A stretch of 64,000 bases of DNA from assembly GCA_965178125.1 (NCBI GenBank), contig OZ237748.1, positions 558,001-622,000 on the forward strand, read 5' to 3'. A model generated the notes under the pieces. That model did no database searches. It saw only the letters and a list, made by a program, of their open reading frames with translations, and was not told the origin of the DNA. The DNA is from Bilabrum cf. latius. Taxonomy: Eukaryota; Bigyra: Bicosoecida; Bigyra; Bicosoecida. Below, piece after piece: positions 21,731-33,536 of the stretch. Position 1 is the first letter of the stretch. Each line of letters starts with the position of its first letter. The translations under genes were made by a program, and so were the position numbers.

Positions 21731-23040
21731 CAAGAGGGAAAGGACCTAAGCCCGCCCCCCATGGGTCTGGAGATGGGAGTGGGTGGCGGGCCGGGTAGCG
21801 GGAGTGGAGAGCTGCCGTCGTGTGCCCGGGGGTCGCAGCCAGGCGCCAGCGATGCCGATGGTCGCAAGCAGGAGAGCGTCAGGCACAATGGGCGTGCCCG
21901 CCACGATGGAGGCATCGCAGAGTCGGGAAATGAACGTGAGCCGTAGGATGCCACTGGCTGCCGCCGTGGTGCTTCGAGGTGCTGCTGTCGGGGTGCTGGA
22001 GGGCGGTAGCTCGCAGATGTCAGCATTATATGAGCTCACGAGGTACAGAGTGCCTGCCGGCGGTCGGCGGCGGCGATGCAATTTGCCATGATTAGCTTCA
22101 TAGAGTCCATTGTCCCGGCGCGTCGTCGTCTCCCTGAAGCCTAGATCGCTCCCGCGGTCGATTTCAGCAGTGGCAGGGCGGAGGGAGGGCGAGCCGGCCG
22201 CTTGGAGCCCTCCCTCCCCAATCAAAGCAGCAGCGCACGCAGGCAATCGAATCTATTTCTTACTTGATTTTGTTTTAAAGCGCTGTTGCATCTGCGATGG
22301 GAGCTGACTGGAGCGCGGACGCGTTGTGCCTCGAGGCTCGTGGCGTTGGAAGCTGCTGTTGGTCCGCTCACTCGACTCACCGATGCTAGCACGGCTACCC
22401 CGCCATGGAATTGCGTGTTTGATATTCAATCAAGTAAGATTTCGTTGCTCGTGGCATCGATGCTGCGGGGAATGAGCTCACGATTGGAGGTGACAGCGTT
22501 TGCGCGCCACCTCAGTGCTCCTCCAGAGCCGGGCACGACATGGGCCGCCGATCGGCTAGCAGAAATCATGATGTTATAATGCAAATACAACAATCTATTG
22601 GCTTACCGTGGCATTCGAGAGGTGCAATGGATCGGATCGAGTGGAGCGCGAGGGGGATCGGATCAGGGCGCGGCAGGGAGGAGTTTATCCGGGCGCGCGA
22701 ATCCCTAAGGCTTTTTGTTTCGAGTGAGAATCGCCGAGCATACCGTTGCGTTCGGATTCGCTGGCATGGTAGCACAAAGTTACCCGCCGGATTAGCGAGA
22801 TATGTCCCGATCGCAGAGATAAGAGCCGAAACGCGGTAGCCGAACGGACAACTCGGGGTGGCAGGCACTTCCCGCCGCCGCAAGCTCCCCGCGCGATTGC
22901 GGCAGCGGCGCGCCCGCCCATTGAATGTAATCTTACAGCATTCAACTAAGTTCTCCGCTCGGTGCGGGAGCGGGCCCCGGCCCGCAAGCCCCCGATCCCG
23001 GATCCCGCCCCGACTCGTTCTAATATTATTGTTTATGTTA
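21731..23040. repeat. 1310-bp tandem unit, copy 1
   Basis: Starts CAAGAGGGAAAGGACCTAAG. The next 1310 bp are repeated at once from 23041 with no difference that I can find by eye. Short open frames are present on both strands. None has a recognisable domain, and none is backed by splice signals. Confidence 0.93.
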
Positions 23041-24350
23041 CAAGAGGGAAAGGACCTAAGCCCGCCCCCCATGGGTCTGGAGATGGGAGTGGGTGGCGGG
23101 CCGGGTAGCGGGAGTGGAGAGCTGCCGTCGTGTGCCCGGGGGTCGCAGCCAGGCGCCAGCGATGCCGATGGTCGCAAGCAGGAGAGCGTCAGGCACAATG
23201 GGCGTGCCCGCCACGATGGAGGCATCGCAGAGTCGGGAAATGAACGTGAGCCGTAGGATGCCACTGGCTGCCGCCGTGGTGCTTCGAGGTGCTGCTGTCG
23301 GGGTGCTGGAGGGCGGTAGCTCGCAGATGTCAGCATTATATGAGCTCACGAGGTACAGAGTGCCTGCCGGCGGTCGGCGGCGGCGATGCAATTTGCCATG
23401 ATTAGCTTCATAGAGTCCATTGTCCCGGCGCGTCGTCGTCTCCCTGAAGCCTAGATCGCTCCCGCGGTCGATTTCAGCAGTGGCAGGGCGGAGGGAGGGC
23501 GAGCCGGCCGCTTGGAGCCCTCCCTCCCCAATCAAAGCAGCAGCGCACGCAGGCAATCGAATCTATTTCTTACTTGATTTTGTTTTAAAGCGCTGTTGCA
23601 TCTGCGATGGGAGCTGACTGGAGCGCGGACGCGTTGTGCCTCGAGGCTCGTGGCGTTGGAAGCTGCTGTTGGTCCGCTCACTCGACTCACCGATGCTAGC
23701 ACGGCTACCCCGCCATGGAATTGCGTGTTTGATATTCAATCAAGTAAGATTTCGTTGCTCGTGGCATCGATGCTGCGGGGAATGAGCTCACGATTGGAGG
23801 TGACAGCGTTTGCGCGCCACCTCAGTGCTCCTCCAGAGCCGGGCACGACATGGGCCGCCGATCGGCTAGCAGAAATCATGATGTTATAATGCAAATACAA
23901 CAATCTATTGGCTTACCGTGGCATTCGAGAGGTGCAATGGATCGGATCGAGTGGAGCGCGAGGGGGATCGGATCAGGGCGCGGCAGGGAGGAGTTTATCC
24001 GGGCGCGCGAATCCCTAAGGCTTTTTGTTTCGAGTGAGAATCGCCGAGCATACCGTTGCGTTCGGATTCGCTGGCATGGTAGCACAAAGTTACCCGCCGG
24101 ATTAGCGAGATATGTCCCGATCGCAGAGATAAGAGCCGAAACGCGGTAGCCGAACGGACAACTCGGGGTGGCAGGCACTTCCCGCCGCCGCAAGCTCCCC
24201 GCGCGATTGCGGCAGCGGCGCGCCCGCCCATTGAATGTAATCTTACAGCATTCAACTAAGTTCTCCGCTCGGTGCGGGAGCGGGCCCCGGCCCGCAAGCC
24301 CCCGATCCCGGATCCCGCCCCGACTCGTTCTAATATTATTGTTTATGTTA
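23041..24350. repeat. 1310-bp tandem unit, copy 2
   Basis: Second copy of the unit. The pair interrupts a sequence found whole near 13070 (AGTCAGTAATAGCAAGC). TAA is present on both sides of the insert, which fits a 3-bp target duplication. No terminal inverted repeats are seen. Confidence 0.93.
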
Positions 24351-24361
24351 AACTGTTTATG

Positions 24362-27300
24362 TTAATAGCAAGCAAGCAAGCAGTGGCCCGAGCTGCCATT
24401 CCAAGGCAAGCCCCAGACCCAGTTCAACTTCAAATCCAACTAACACATCCAACCACCTACCCCGATGAGACTCTCAAGAAGCCTCAGTTCGATCCATGCC
24501 CTCACGTGGGTCGATCGAACTTGGTCTGCCGTAGCAGCGTGCACGTAGCTACCCGTAGGATCCTCCTTCTCACAAGCCTAGATCTAGAGCTCATCCCTAG
24601 GCCTCCTGCAGCAGCTTCACGCAATCGTCGTGCCCACCCAGCCTGGCTGCCTCCAGTGGAAGCACCAGCCTAGAAGTCCCATCATCAAATGTCGTTATCC
24701 CCTTCATCTGCAACCCATCTGCCAGCTTGCCCAGCCTCAGCCTCCTGGCCAGCTCTAAAGGCCGCCCCTCACTCGCCGCCTGGAACACCATCCCAGCGTC
24801 CCTCTTGGCCTCCACTGCCCGCCTCCAGCACATGACTCTTCGAATATTAGAGCGAATGAATAACCGGACGGTGGTAGCGGTCTGTGATGCGCCACTTTTC
24901 TTAGCCTCCTGAGCGGGAGTCTTGCCATACTGCTCAATCAAAGGAAATGATGAAGAGAGGAGAGGTCGCTGTGTCAAAGATGTACGGGGGGTGGATTTGT
25001 GCGTGGGAGTATCCTTCTATTCATCTGGCGGAATGATGGGCATGTGCAAATCAAGAGCTGATGTGATACATCTGTAGAAGCTCACCTTGTTCTTAATGTC
25101 CCTGCGGGCCCCTGCCTCCATGAGGATTGTAACGCAGGCGGTGTAGCCATAGTACGCTGCCAAGTGAAGGGGAGTGTCTCCATTCTTCGGTTGAATCGGA
25201 GGGTACTGAAAGGTCATGGGCTTACATCGAACATTTCACGCATTTGCCCCGCCGATGGATTTTTCAGAGCCTTGTGCGGCAGCTGTCCGGAAGCGAGCCG
25301 ACGACCGAGAGGTAGCGCCAGGTGCACTGCCAAACCAATTCAAACCGCAATTTTAACAAACTGAATTTATCCATACAATACAAAACACGCATACGTCGCT
25401 ATGGATCCATTGCGGCTCCAGACCAGACAGTGCCGATCGATACGGGCTGTTGCCACGGAGTTCAGGCGCTGTGCTGGTACGGGTACCCATAATGCAGAAA
25501 ATGTGTCCAAACCATGATACCATACCATACTTACAGCCCGAGATACGCGTACAAGTTTCCAGCCCCAAACCATCAACACAGCGGGAGCACCGCGAAGCGA
25601 CCTGCCAGCGGGTCTCCAACCCGGGAGCGGGCAATTCCAAGCCGGACAGACACACACACCCTTCCAACATACAAGCGAACACTAATACAAGACTAACCTA
25701 TCCTTCAACAGTTTCCTCTATATCTCACCCTATCCACCGCATTCGCGCCTGCCCCATTTTCAATCAGTATCCGCAGACAATCCATCTTCACCTTCCAGGA
25801 TACCATATGAACGAGTGTATAGCCATTCTACGGTGGGCGATGGAAGAGAAAGGTTGGGGGGAGCAGGGGTTGCGCCTGGGGTTAGTGCGGGTGTGGATGT
25901 GTGTGGTCATGGGGCGAGTGATGGGCGTGCCGGGGGGGCTTTGGTACGAACGGGTGGAAGTCGCCATGGGCCCTAGGGGCGCAGTCCCCAGGTCGATTAC
26001 TGCTTGTGAGACAACATGGCCAAAATCAAAACCCAACCAAGCATACACCAATCTTCCTATCAAATCATTTCATCACGACAGGGACCGATCTCAGCCTCTG
26101 AATCCGACTTTGGGCTAAAGTAGCCGAGGGGCACTATTATGGGATGGTCGGCGGCCGCCTCGCTGGCTGTGGATATCCTGAAAACCAATCATCAGAAATG
26201 AGTACATCAATGCCATACTATGTATTTCAAATACAGATTATCAGTACTTAACCGTTGAACTTCGCCCATCAGAGGCGCAATCCAGGCAATGAGGATTGAG
26301 CTAAATGCTCGTCACACAGGAGTGTCCTGTTCCGCCCCGAGGAGCTGTCATCGATCGACAAACAACTTTGAACATAGCCAGTACACTAAGTCAACCAATA
26401 CGCAGATATTTGCCACCAAAAACCAAGACACGATTCTGGTGCATCCACATCCCACAAGCCACCACTCACTTGTCTTACCAAATAGGGGAGCCAGGTGGGC
26501 CAGCCGGGCGGGGCTGAGCGATGGCAAAACAACCTTGGATAAATGTTAGAAGACGTGCGTAGTCAAACTGTACCAGCATCCAATCTCCCGATCCACAAGT
26601 CAACAAGAACAAACTGCGGCTACTCTTGAGACCTCGTCTGTTGAGGGAAGCACTTGCCACGAGGGCCCGAATCGATCGACGAGGAGCCAGACAGATACTA
26701 TGCTAGCCACTCCAACGCATATAACCAGTATGCTGAGCTCTCAAGCCAAATTGAATATCCCATGTGCCGCCTACAACCTGCCCTGTCAGGCAGGCAGCCT
26801 CTCTCTCTCACGTCTTTGGCAGTGTTCACGTTGGCGCCGCTCTCGATGAGCAGCTTCAGGCTGACCGTATCGCCGTTGCACGCAGCCCAATATGCAGCTG
26901 TCCTACCATGCTGGGATGCACCAAGGAAATACAAAACCGGTGGGATGCAAATGCAAAAAAATTACATTGAAATATAAACAATCCGTGGAACAAGTGTGCA
27001 CAGCCTGACTAGATTCGAGGTGATCAACGTCACGTCTTCCCAGTGCGTACTGCCACAAAATGACAATTATTACTGAGTATACCGGAGCACAGCTGTAGAC
27101 CACAGGTGCCACCGAAATTCCGAACAAGTGAGAGCCTCACATCTGCGCTCGGACTTGCGACCAATACTACACAATCTCTCCGATCTAAATCACTTCGTAA
27201 CGTGCCTCCGTACCTACGGCACACAACGGATGGCATCGGTCTAGGACCAACTTGAAGCTAGTACACTATATGAAGCAAGTACACTATATGTACCAATATA

Positions 27301-29620
27301 AACACATTTGCCTCCAAAACGAAGACACGATCCAGCCGGAACGGCCTCTGCCGCGCCTAAGGAAGGAGATGAGGGAATGCCTCGCAAGCTGCTGGTCACA
27401 CTGGCGGTTGCAACCTCACGTTGGTAGCCCGGAGCCTGTGTTCGAGTCGCGAACGCATCGCAACATCGACCCCGAACCCCATTCGGCATTAGCATTAGCA
27501 AGCCACCACTCACCTGCCTCACCCAGCACGAGGCCACGAGAGCCAGCCGGGCGGGGCTTAGCGACAGCAATACAACCTTGTTTAAATACTAGAAGACGTG
27601 AATGGCTAAATCATACCAACATACAATCGCAACCAACCACAAAACAACAATAATAAATCGCGCCTTCTTTTAAGCCCTCGTCAGTCACCGGGGAGCACTT
27701 GCTCAGGAGCCCGGCTCGATCGACAAGGAGCTAACTAGATGCCATGTCAGCCACCGTAATCAATACGAACAGGGTATCGACCCCCCAAAATCAAAATTGA
27801 TATCCTGAATATTACCAACAATTCGCCAAGGAGCACCCCTAGTTATGAAGCACTCGTTACAATGCTAGACCTACCCCTTCCTAAGGGGCTCTCTCACGTT
27901 GTCGGCAGCGTTCACGTTGGCGCCCCTCTCGATGAGCAGCTTCAGGCAGTCCGTCTATCTTTCCCGCGCTGCACAATACGCAGCTGTACAACTATCCTGC
28001 GATGCACCACAAAGACCTGAAACGGTGGGTAGATTACCGTGGGTGTCACACCCCGAGGGAAACGAGCAACCTGGTAGCGGGGGAAGGCACCCCGTGCTGG
28101 GGACCCATGCAGGGACAGCTTCATGGAAAGCGGTTGATTCCGCCGACCCATCCAAGTCTCTAGTCTATACAGTCTCGCCTATACCCGAGCAGCTGTCTCG
28201 CCTATCTAGATCTAGCGGGTTGCATCGTGGTGAGGATCCGCTCATTGCGAGGCGCGGAGAGCAAGCTTTACAAGAGGTGCATGTCACTGCCATTTACAGA
28301 AAGCAGCAGTGACACTAAAGGAAATCCATTTTCACGAATAGACCCCCACTCTGGCTCCTGGAAGAATTCTAAAGGAAATCCATTTTCACGAATAGACCCC
28401 CACTCTGGCTCCTGGAAGAATTCATGGCGTACATCAAACAGGTCTGCTTCGCTCCAAAGGTGGCTCGCTATCTCATCAACGGTGAGCCTTGTGACAGCCT
28501 GTACGCAAACCTCCTGCCCTTCACATTAACATCAATTCAAGAAGGGATCCAACAGCTCGACAAGTAGTACTCAATCTCACGCCATCTTTGGATTCGATGT
28601 CCGTTGGTGAGGCCAGCAAGGTCTCTGAGATTGAGGTCGCGCGGTGGGCGCAGGACCCGCTCGAGGTGCAGGAGCAGATGCGACGTAGCGATGCGGAGGA
28701 GTGAGAAAGATGCGACGTAGCGATGCGGAGGAGTGAGAGAGAGAGAGAAAGCGGCTAGGGATGCAGACTAGGAGCGGCGGCGACGCGGGGTGGGCGACGG
28801 ATGGAGAGGGGAGTGGTGTGGGTGGAGCAGAAGGAGAGGGCGAGGGATGGGGGGGGGCGGAGCAGAAGGAGAGGGCGAGGGGTGGGGGGGGTCGGGGTGG
28901 GGGCAGAGCAGAGAGAGAGGGCGAGGGATGGGGGAGGGGAGGGGGGATAGAGAGAGAAGGCGATAGATGGGCGGGGGGGGCAAAGCAGGGAGGAGGGGGG
29001 GGGGGGGGGCGGCGGTTCACCAAGTGGGGAGGAAGAAGTGGAGGAGAAGATGAGTGGTGGGGTCATCGGGTTGATACGGCGGATAGGAAGGGGGGAGGCA
29101 CAGGCCGGGCAGGTGGGGCTTTGGGCATGTGGGGGACGAGTGACTCGGATCAGGGGGGATCGGATCACCCGACGACGTGCGGATGTGGAAGTTAAGAGGT
29201 CACAATTAGACTCGAGCGGCAATCAAGCCGCGTGCTATTCGGGCGCTGAGGGGCAGCGCTCGCCAGTTTTCGCTTTCTTAACCTCTTGTGATCTCAGTTC
29301 CTGAATCCAGGCAGGCCCTCAGGTCATCCACCTTGCCATATCTGGCTGCTGCTCGAAGTGCGTCTCCCCTGTGATTTTTGATGATTAACCTTAATATTCT
29401 ATGTATCATGTCAAGCAGACTTATGTGGATTGAATCCACGAGGAGATCTCAACACACCATAGGTAGCCTAAAAACAACAGCTACCACGGAGCGGTATCAG
29501 CCTCAACAAGTTGTACCAGTACTAAAATAAAGACACAAACTTTCTTACATTTCAAACTGATATCACAATGAGACTAGTGCCTTCCAAGAGGCGGTAGCAG
29601 CTGCCGACCAAGTGTGAGCG
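24362..29620 (-). CDS. Ankyrin repeat locus G3 (E exon broken)
   Basis: Exons: first exon ending at donor near 29549, E in two pieces (29295-29369 and 28581-28605), D 27898-27996, a second D 26812-26910, C 25729-25827, B 25086-25184 and A 24591-24929. Exons B, C and both D are 99 nt each. E is split by a G-rich repeat of about 690 bp, so the 5' half of the protein is probably not made as in other loci. Two candidate F exons (near 27510 and 26470) accompany the two D exons, which suggests a partial duplication. The intron between the two D exons carries an R3 piece. The first exon has TAG where paralogues have TGG. The +1 tail is the longest of its type: it starts RPRDELQIQ and runs to TAA 24362-24364 with only TAG inside. 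Confidence 0.65.
27029..27229 (+). repeat. R3 copy in G3 intron
   Basis: R3 lacking its first ~40 bp. It keeps the GTGAG-AGC-CTCAC and CCGTA-CC-TACGG hairpins and ends at CGGCACACAACGGATGG. Confidence 0.8.
28315..28424. repeat. 54-bp direct duplication
   Basis: Two exact adjacent copies of a 54-bp unit starting AAAGGAAATCCATTTTCACG and ending in GAAGAATTC. Being 18 codons long, it would repeat 18 residues if translated, but no gene is evident here. Confidence 0.9.
28606..29294 (+). mobile_element. G-rich repeat inserted in exon E
   Basis: Begins GGTGAGGCCAGCAAGGTCTC and includes long G-rich tracts with AGAGAG. Near its end is GAGGAGAAGATGA followed by GGTGGGGTCAT. A shorter relative lies at 58909-59275 with the same start and end phrases. 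It separates the two halves of exon E of G3, which are contiguous in paralogues. No coding capacity is evident. Confidence 0.7.
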
Positions 29621-29756
29621 GAACTTATTTTGGCGCCGCGCACGGCCAGCGAGGCGCCCGGGTTCCGGGGGGGGTCTGATATTTTGTGGACTCAACTCAA
29701 AAGCGCACGCTATCACGAAGAAACATCTGGAACGAGGGCCCGGGACCTACCAGACT

Positions 29757-30038
29757 TCACGCTTCAGCTGCAATGGCCTAAACCACCTAAGCTCCACCCT
29801 GGGGACCCATTTCCCCCTGGGGAGCGTCAGCATTCACGTTCCCTCCGGCGCCCGCTGCCGGCACCCCGTCCTGCTGCCCGTTCTGAGCCAACCCTGCCTT
29901 GACGTTGGCGATCGCCACGGCGAGGTTGTTGTTTTCGGCTGCCCCTACAACCCGGGTTCCAGGACTTTCTTGTACAGTGCTGTTTGTTCGACAAGAAAAT
30001 CTTGATTTCCCATCTTTAGGCGACGGGCGCAGCTGCAA
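29757..30038 (-). CDS. Gag-like retroelement fragment
   Basis: The minus frame is interrupted only by TAG (29787, 29778) and closes at TGA 29757-29759. The product is rich in Ala, Gly, Gln and Asn (VKAGLAQNGQQDGVPAAGAG). Its composition resembles the low-complexity N-terminal part of the RT element at 33537. No zinc knuckle is seen. I infer a gag-type fragment; the function is unproven. Confidence 0.35.
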
Positions 30039-30719
30039 ATCGCTTATCTCAGCAATAGAGTGGCCTGAACGATTGATATTAATACTTTATAGCTTCCCAT
30101 GTGCCTGCTTGGTCGAAAATATTATTGATGTCGGAGGTATCCGCCACGCATTGAATTCTGTTTTCGACAGGGCGGTCGTTCTCGGCGAATTTTGCAAGCT
30201 TCAGTGAGAGTATTAAAATGTCACACTGGAAATACATGGATATGAGCAAGTTCAACGTACTAGTTGGGTTTATTGTCAGCTGTACTTGAAATTGGCGTGC
30301 ACTGCCATGGCAGACGTAGCCATGCTGTGCAGCGATTCGCTGAACGTAGACCTAGTCGTCTACGATCTGAAATTTGTTTCCGATGCCAATTATCTATAAT
30401 AGATAGTATCTAGCGATAGTATGGAGGCTCGCTGCTACAGTTTCCCGTCGATTAGGCCCAGCAGCGCGGCAAAAGAACTCGACAGATTGGCGGGACTGAC
30501 ATCCAAGCCTGCGGACAACATCTGGTTTAAATTGAATTAAACTGATACACAGATGGTCAAATGCGAAAGATATTCTGCTTGTCCAGTCTATACATAGCGA
30601 GGCGCAAAGTTTACTGCTGCACTGGCTCACGATAAAACCGAGGGGAGAGGCTCTCCGGTCCAAAGAGACTCGCCTCTGCCTAGCGCATTAACACCAACTA
30701 TGAGTTTATGCGTGTTTAC
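30039..30719. other. No gene seen
   Basis: Mixed-composition stretch with no splice-bounded open frame and no repeat shared with other parts of the window. Confidence 0.4.
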
Positions 30720-30985
30720 CTTCGTAGCAGCTCCATGAGCGTATCCTACACGCATGAGCATTGCAGCCATTGCAGCCATTGACAGCATCTGCTACACCGA
30801 GGTGTTGCCCCACTCCGGCGGGTCGCCTGTGAGCACCCGGAAGTGCCTGCGGCCTGGAAGGCCTCCGCAGACACGCTTGTCCTTGCACGTGGCACCGTGG
30901 CGAACTGACTAGATCAGTTCGACTACCTTGCCCTGCTTCCGGCACCCCGGGCAGACTCCCCACATGCACCGGGCGTTGCCCCAAG
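30720..30985 (-). CDS. Cys-rich exon of unknown gene
   Basis: The frame contains CMWGVCPGCRKQGKVVELI, then after a TAG, HGATCKDKRVCGGLPG and FRVLTGDPPEWGN, a second TAG, and a Met-Ala-rich end at donor AAG|GTAAAC (30719). The spaced cysteines could bind zinc. Both interrupting codons are TAG. The phrase LTGDPPEWG loosely recalls STGDPDVGL in the unknown gene at 18015. The family is not recognised. Confidence 0.4.
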
Positions 30986-31880
30986 AGGTTGTGGGTGAAA
31001 CATGGTTGCCTTCGGTCTGTGCTAGTGGCTAGTATGCTTGCGTATGCATCCAGTTATTCGGCGTTATATCTTAAAACTGTGGTCTTTAATATTTCCTGGG
31101 AGTATGAGCTGTTTTCTCAATGTGGCATTCGATGAAAATGTCACATGAAAGAGCACCAGTTGATGGGCTGCAGGAGTGGTTTTCATTGATGTGTCGGGCG
31201 GTGTATCGATTTTTGTCATATCCCAGCACACAGTTCTTATCAAAATTACATTTGGTATCCAATTCTGCGCGCAGGGTAACAATAACTGGAAATTGCTTAG
31301 AAAATGGACGATTGGATGATCGGCACAGGTGCACCAGCTTCTATCCGGTCGAGCACCAGCAGATTATCGAATCGAAAGGCAGCGCAAATCGCATATTACA
31401 TAGCGTTAGAATGAACTCATTCAGTTTCCCGCGACTGCCTGCTCTGCAATGATGGAAGCGGACTGGTTCACAGGTATCTGCGATTCTAGGATACTAGGCT
31501 GTCACTATCGTGGCGCTTCCACGATCTGATTAAGGCTATCCTGTCACACAAAGCGAGTATTTCGCCAGAGACTCTTGGCTGAGATGATTCTCAACCTGTT
31601 GACGCATCTATTGGCGCCTCTGAACGCGTTGAGTTTGCCGATTCAGTGTGTCGATTATGCAAAGATTGGAACGCGATGGTAATCATGGGGATGCATGATT
31701 CGGAGGGGTAGAGTACCATAGCTCTGTGAGTCTTTCAGCGCCATCTGTCACGCGATGGGTGGCGCCATCGGCAGGGACACGAGGGTTCTCGTCCCGACCG
31801 ACGTCAACGAGGCAGCAGGAGCGGCCGCTCGGGTACTGGTGGGCGCAATACAGAAGACCGCATTGTCATATCAATCGACA
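30986..31880. other. No gene seen
   Basis: AT-richer stretch without a convincing coding frame or shared repeat. Confidence 0.4.
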
Positions 31881-32224
31881 AGATTAAAGTGCTAGGGGCT
31901 TGCATTCCAGGCGGACAGCCGCAGAAGGAGCCGTTCCTCTGCAGCACGTGCGCGACGCCTCTAGTCCTGCAGTTATGCAACGCCTGCAGCACTGGCAAAG
32001 CAGCAGTAAACGCACATGCGTCCAAGCCAATCCGATTCTTGTTTACCAGCATCCACAGGACGATTTCGCAGGGTGCGCCGGGTCAGGCAAATCCCGGGCA
32101 GGCGGGCGTATGTGGCAGCAGCAATGTCCCTCCCGCACGTGCATCGTGTCCTCCTCTGTCCTCTGCGGCAGCCTGCAGGATCCGGCCCAGGCACACATAG
32201 CCCCGACCGCATTGACAGTGGCAG

Positions 32225-32475
32225 GGGCAGGACAGGGCAGGGCATGGGCAGGGGCAGCAGCATGGGCAGGGGCAGCAGCAGGGGCAGGGGCAGCAGCAGG
32301 GGCAGGGGCAGCAGCATGGGCAGGGGCAGCAGCAGGGGCAGGGGCAGCAGCAGGGGCAGGGGCAGCAGCAGGGGCAGGGGCAGCAGCCGGGGCAGGGGCA
32401 GCAGCAGGGGCAGGGGCAGCAGCAGGGGCAGGGGCAGCAGCAGGGGCAGGGGAAGGGGCAGGGGCAAGGGCGAGG
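32225..32475. repeat. GGGGCAGGGGCAGCAGCA minisatellite
   Basis: About thirteen 18-bp units (GGGGCAGGGGCAGCAGCA with variants). The unit length keeps all frames open on both strands, which produces long but meaningless open frames: Gly-Arg-Gly-Ser-Ser, Ala-Gly-Ala, Pro-Leu and Cys-Pro repeats. Confidence 0.93.
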
Positions 32476-32559
32476 TGGGGCACCCGATAGGCAATACCAT
32501 AAGAAGCAGCCCCGGCTCTCGTGCACCCCCGCCTGCTGTCCCCGGGCCAGGCACGTAAC

Positions 32560-33507
32560 TTGAAGCGCAAGGCGGTACATCTGCCAGCACCAACAGCAGC
32601 AGCGCCGACGGTGCCGCGGAGGGTCAGGGCTTCCCGGGGTCCGCGGCCAGAATGCGGAATGTAGGAGATTAAGCCCTATGGTCGACGCTGATGACGATGG
32701 GAGCGAGATAAGGGCCGCGGACGATGCGGATGCGTCCGACCCGGGCTTCGGCCCAAGCGATGGGAGAGCAAATATTACGGCTGCTGCCACCCGAAGAACG
32801 AGCAGAAGGCGCATACGTAGGCAATGTTCGAGGACCCTCGATAGCAAGCTCCAAAAGTGCAGTTGGGGGGACTGGACAAGCCATGGCGTGATCCGTCGTG
32901 GTTGCTCACTGCGGTCTAGCGGTCTCATACCTATGCAACGAGGACGTCTGCTTGCTATTAGATACGTATAGTGCGATTTACACATTATATGGGACGAAAT
33001 TGACAGAAATGCAAACAGACGAGGCGCTAGAGCCGATTGTTTGGTTTGCTCGCTGTCATCTGTATTGCCTTATGTAGACTGCTACGCCTTATTTAGGACC
33101 CTTATCAACAAGCAGGTCTCAAAATCCAAGAACTGATATACTTAATATTTGAATGAGCTGAAAAGTCGCCTACCGCGTACACCGCGGTAGGTCTGAACCG
33201 GGCACTGCAGCAAGGTATGCTCAGTGTAGAAATGACATCCTTGGACGACAGATACAAATTACGACCAGTGATCTACCACGTCAACGACTGATTATATCAT
33301 TTTTGATTGCAACTCGGCCATTACAATCTGCGTTTAATTAAAATAGATGCTTCTAGCTGGGATTGAAGATTCGCTCCCAAACTCGATCATTGTTGCGTGC
33401 CAATTGTTAACCGGAATAGCAAAGTCCTGGAACCTAGATCTACGCGGGTACAGCTGGGTCCCCTGTTAAGGTGCGCGTTACTTTGGTGGCAGTCCTCGGA
33501 TTGTCGG
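32560..33507. other. No gene seen
   Basis: No supported coding frame. The sequence becomes AT-rich before the A tract at 33508. Confidence 0.4.
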
Positions 33508-33524
33508 AAAAAAAAAAAAAAAAA
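33508..33524. repeat. A17 tract
   Basis: Seventeen adenines 13 bp upstream of the ATG of the gag-RT frame. It could be a retroposition scar, part of a 5' leader, or simple slippage. Confidence 0.9.
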
Positions 33525-33536
33525 TCTCCTTGGGAA

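Noticed and set aside
28750-29195. Plus and minus open frames of about 150 codons (Gly-rich or Pro-rich)
   Set aside because: They lie in the G-rich repeat inserted in exon E. Composition alone keeps them open.
31900-32985. Long open frames on both strands (Gly-Arg-Ser, Cys-Pro, Ala-Gly)
   Set aside because: They are produced by the 18-bp minisatellite. No domain, splice context or frame preference supports them.
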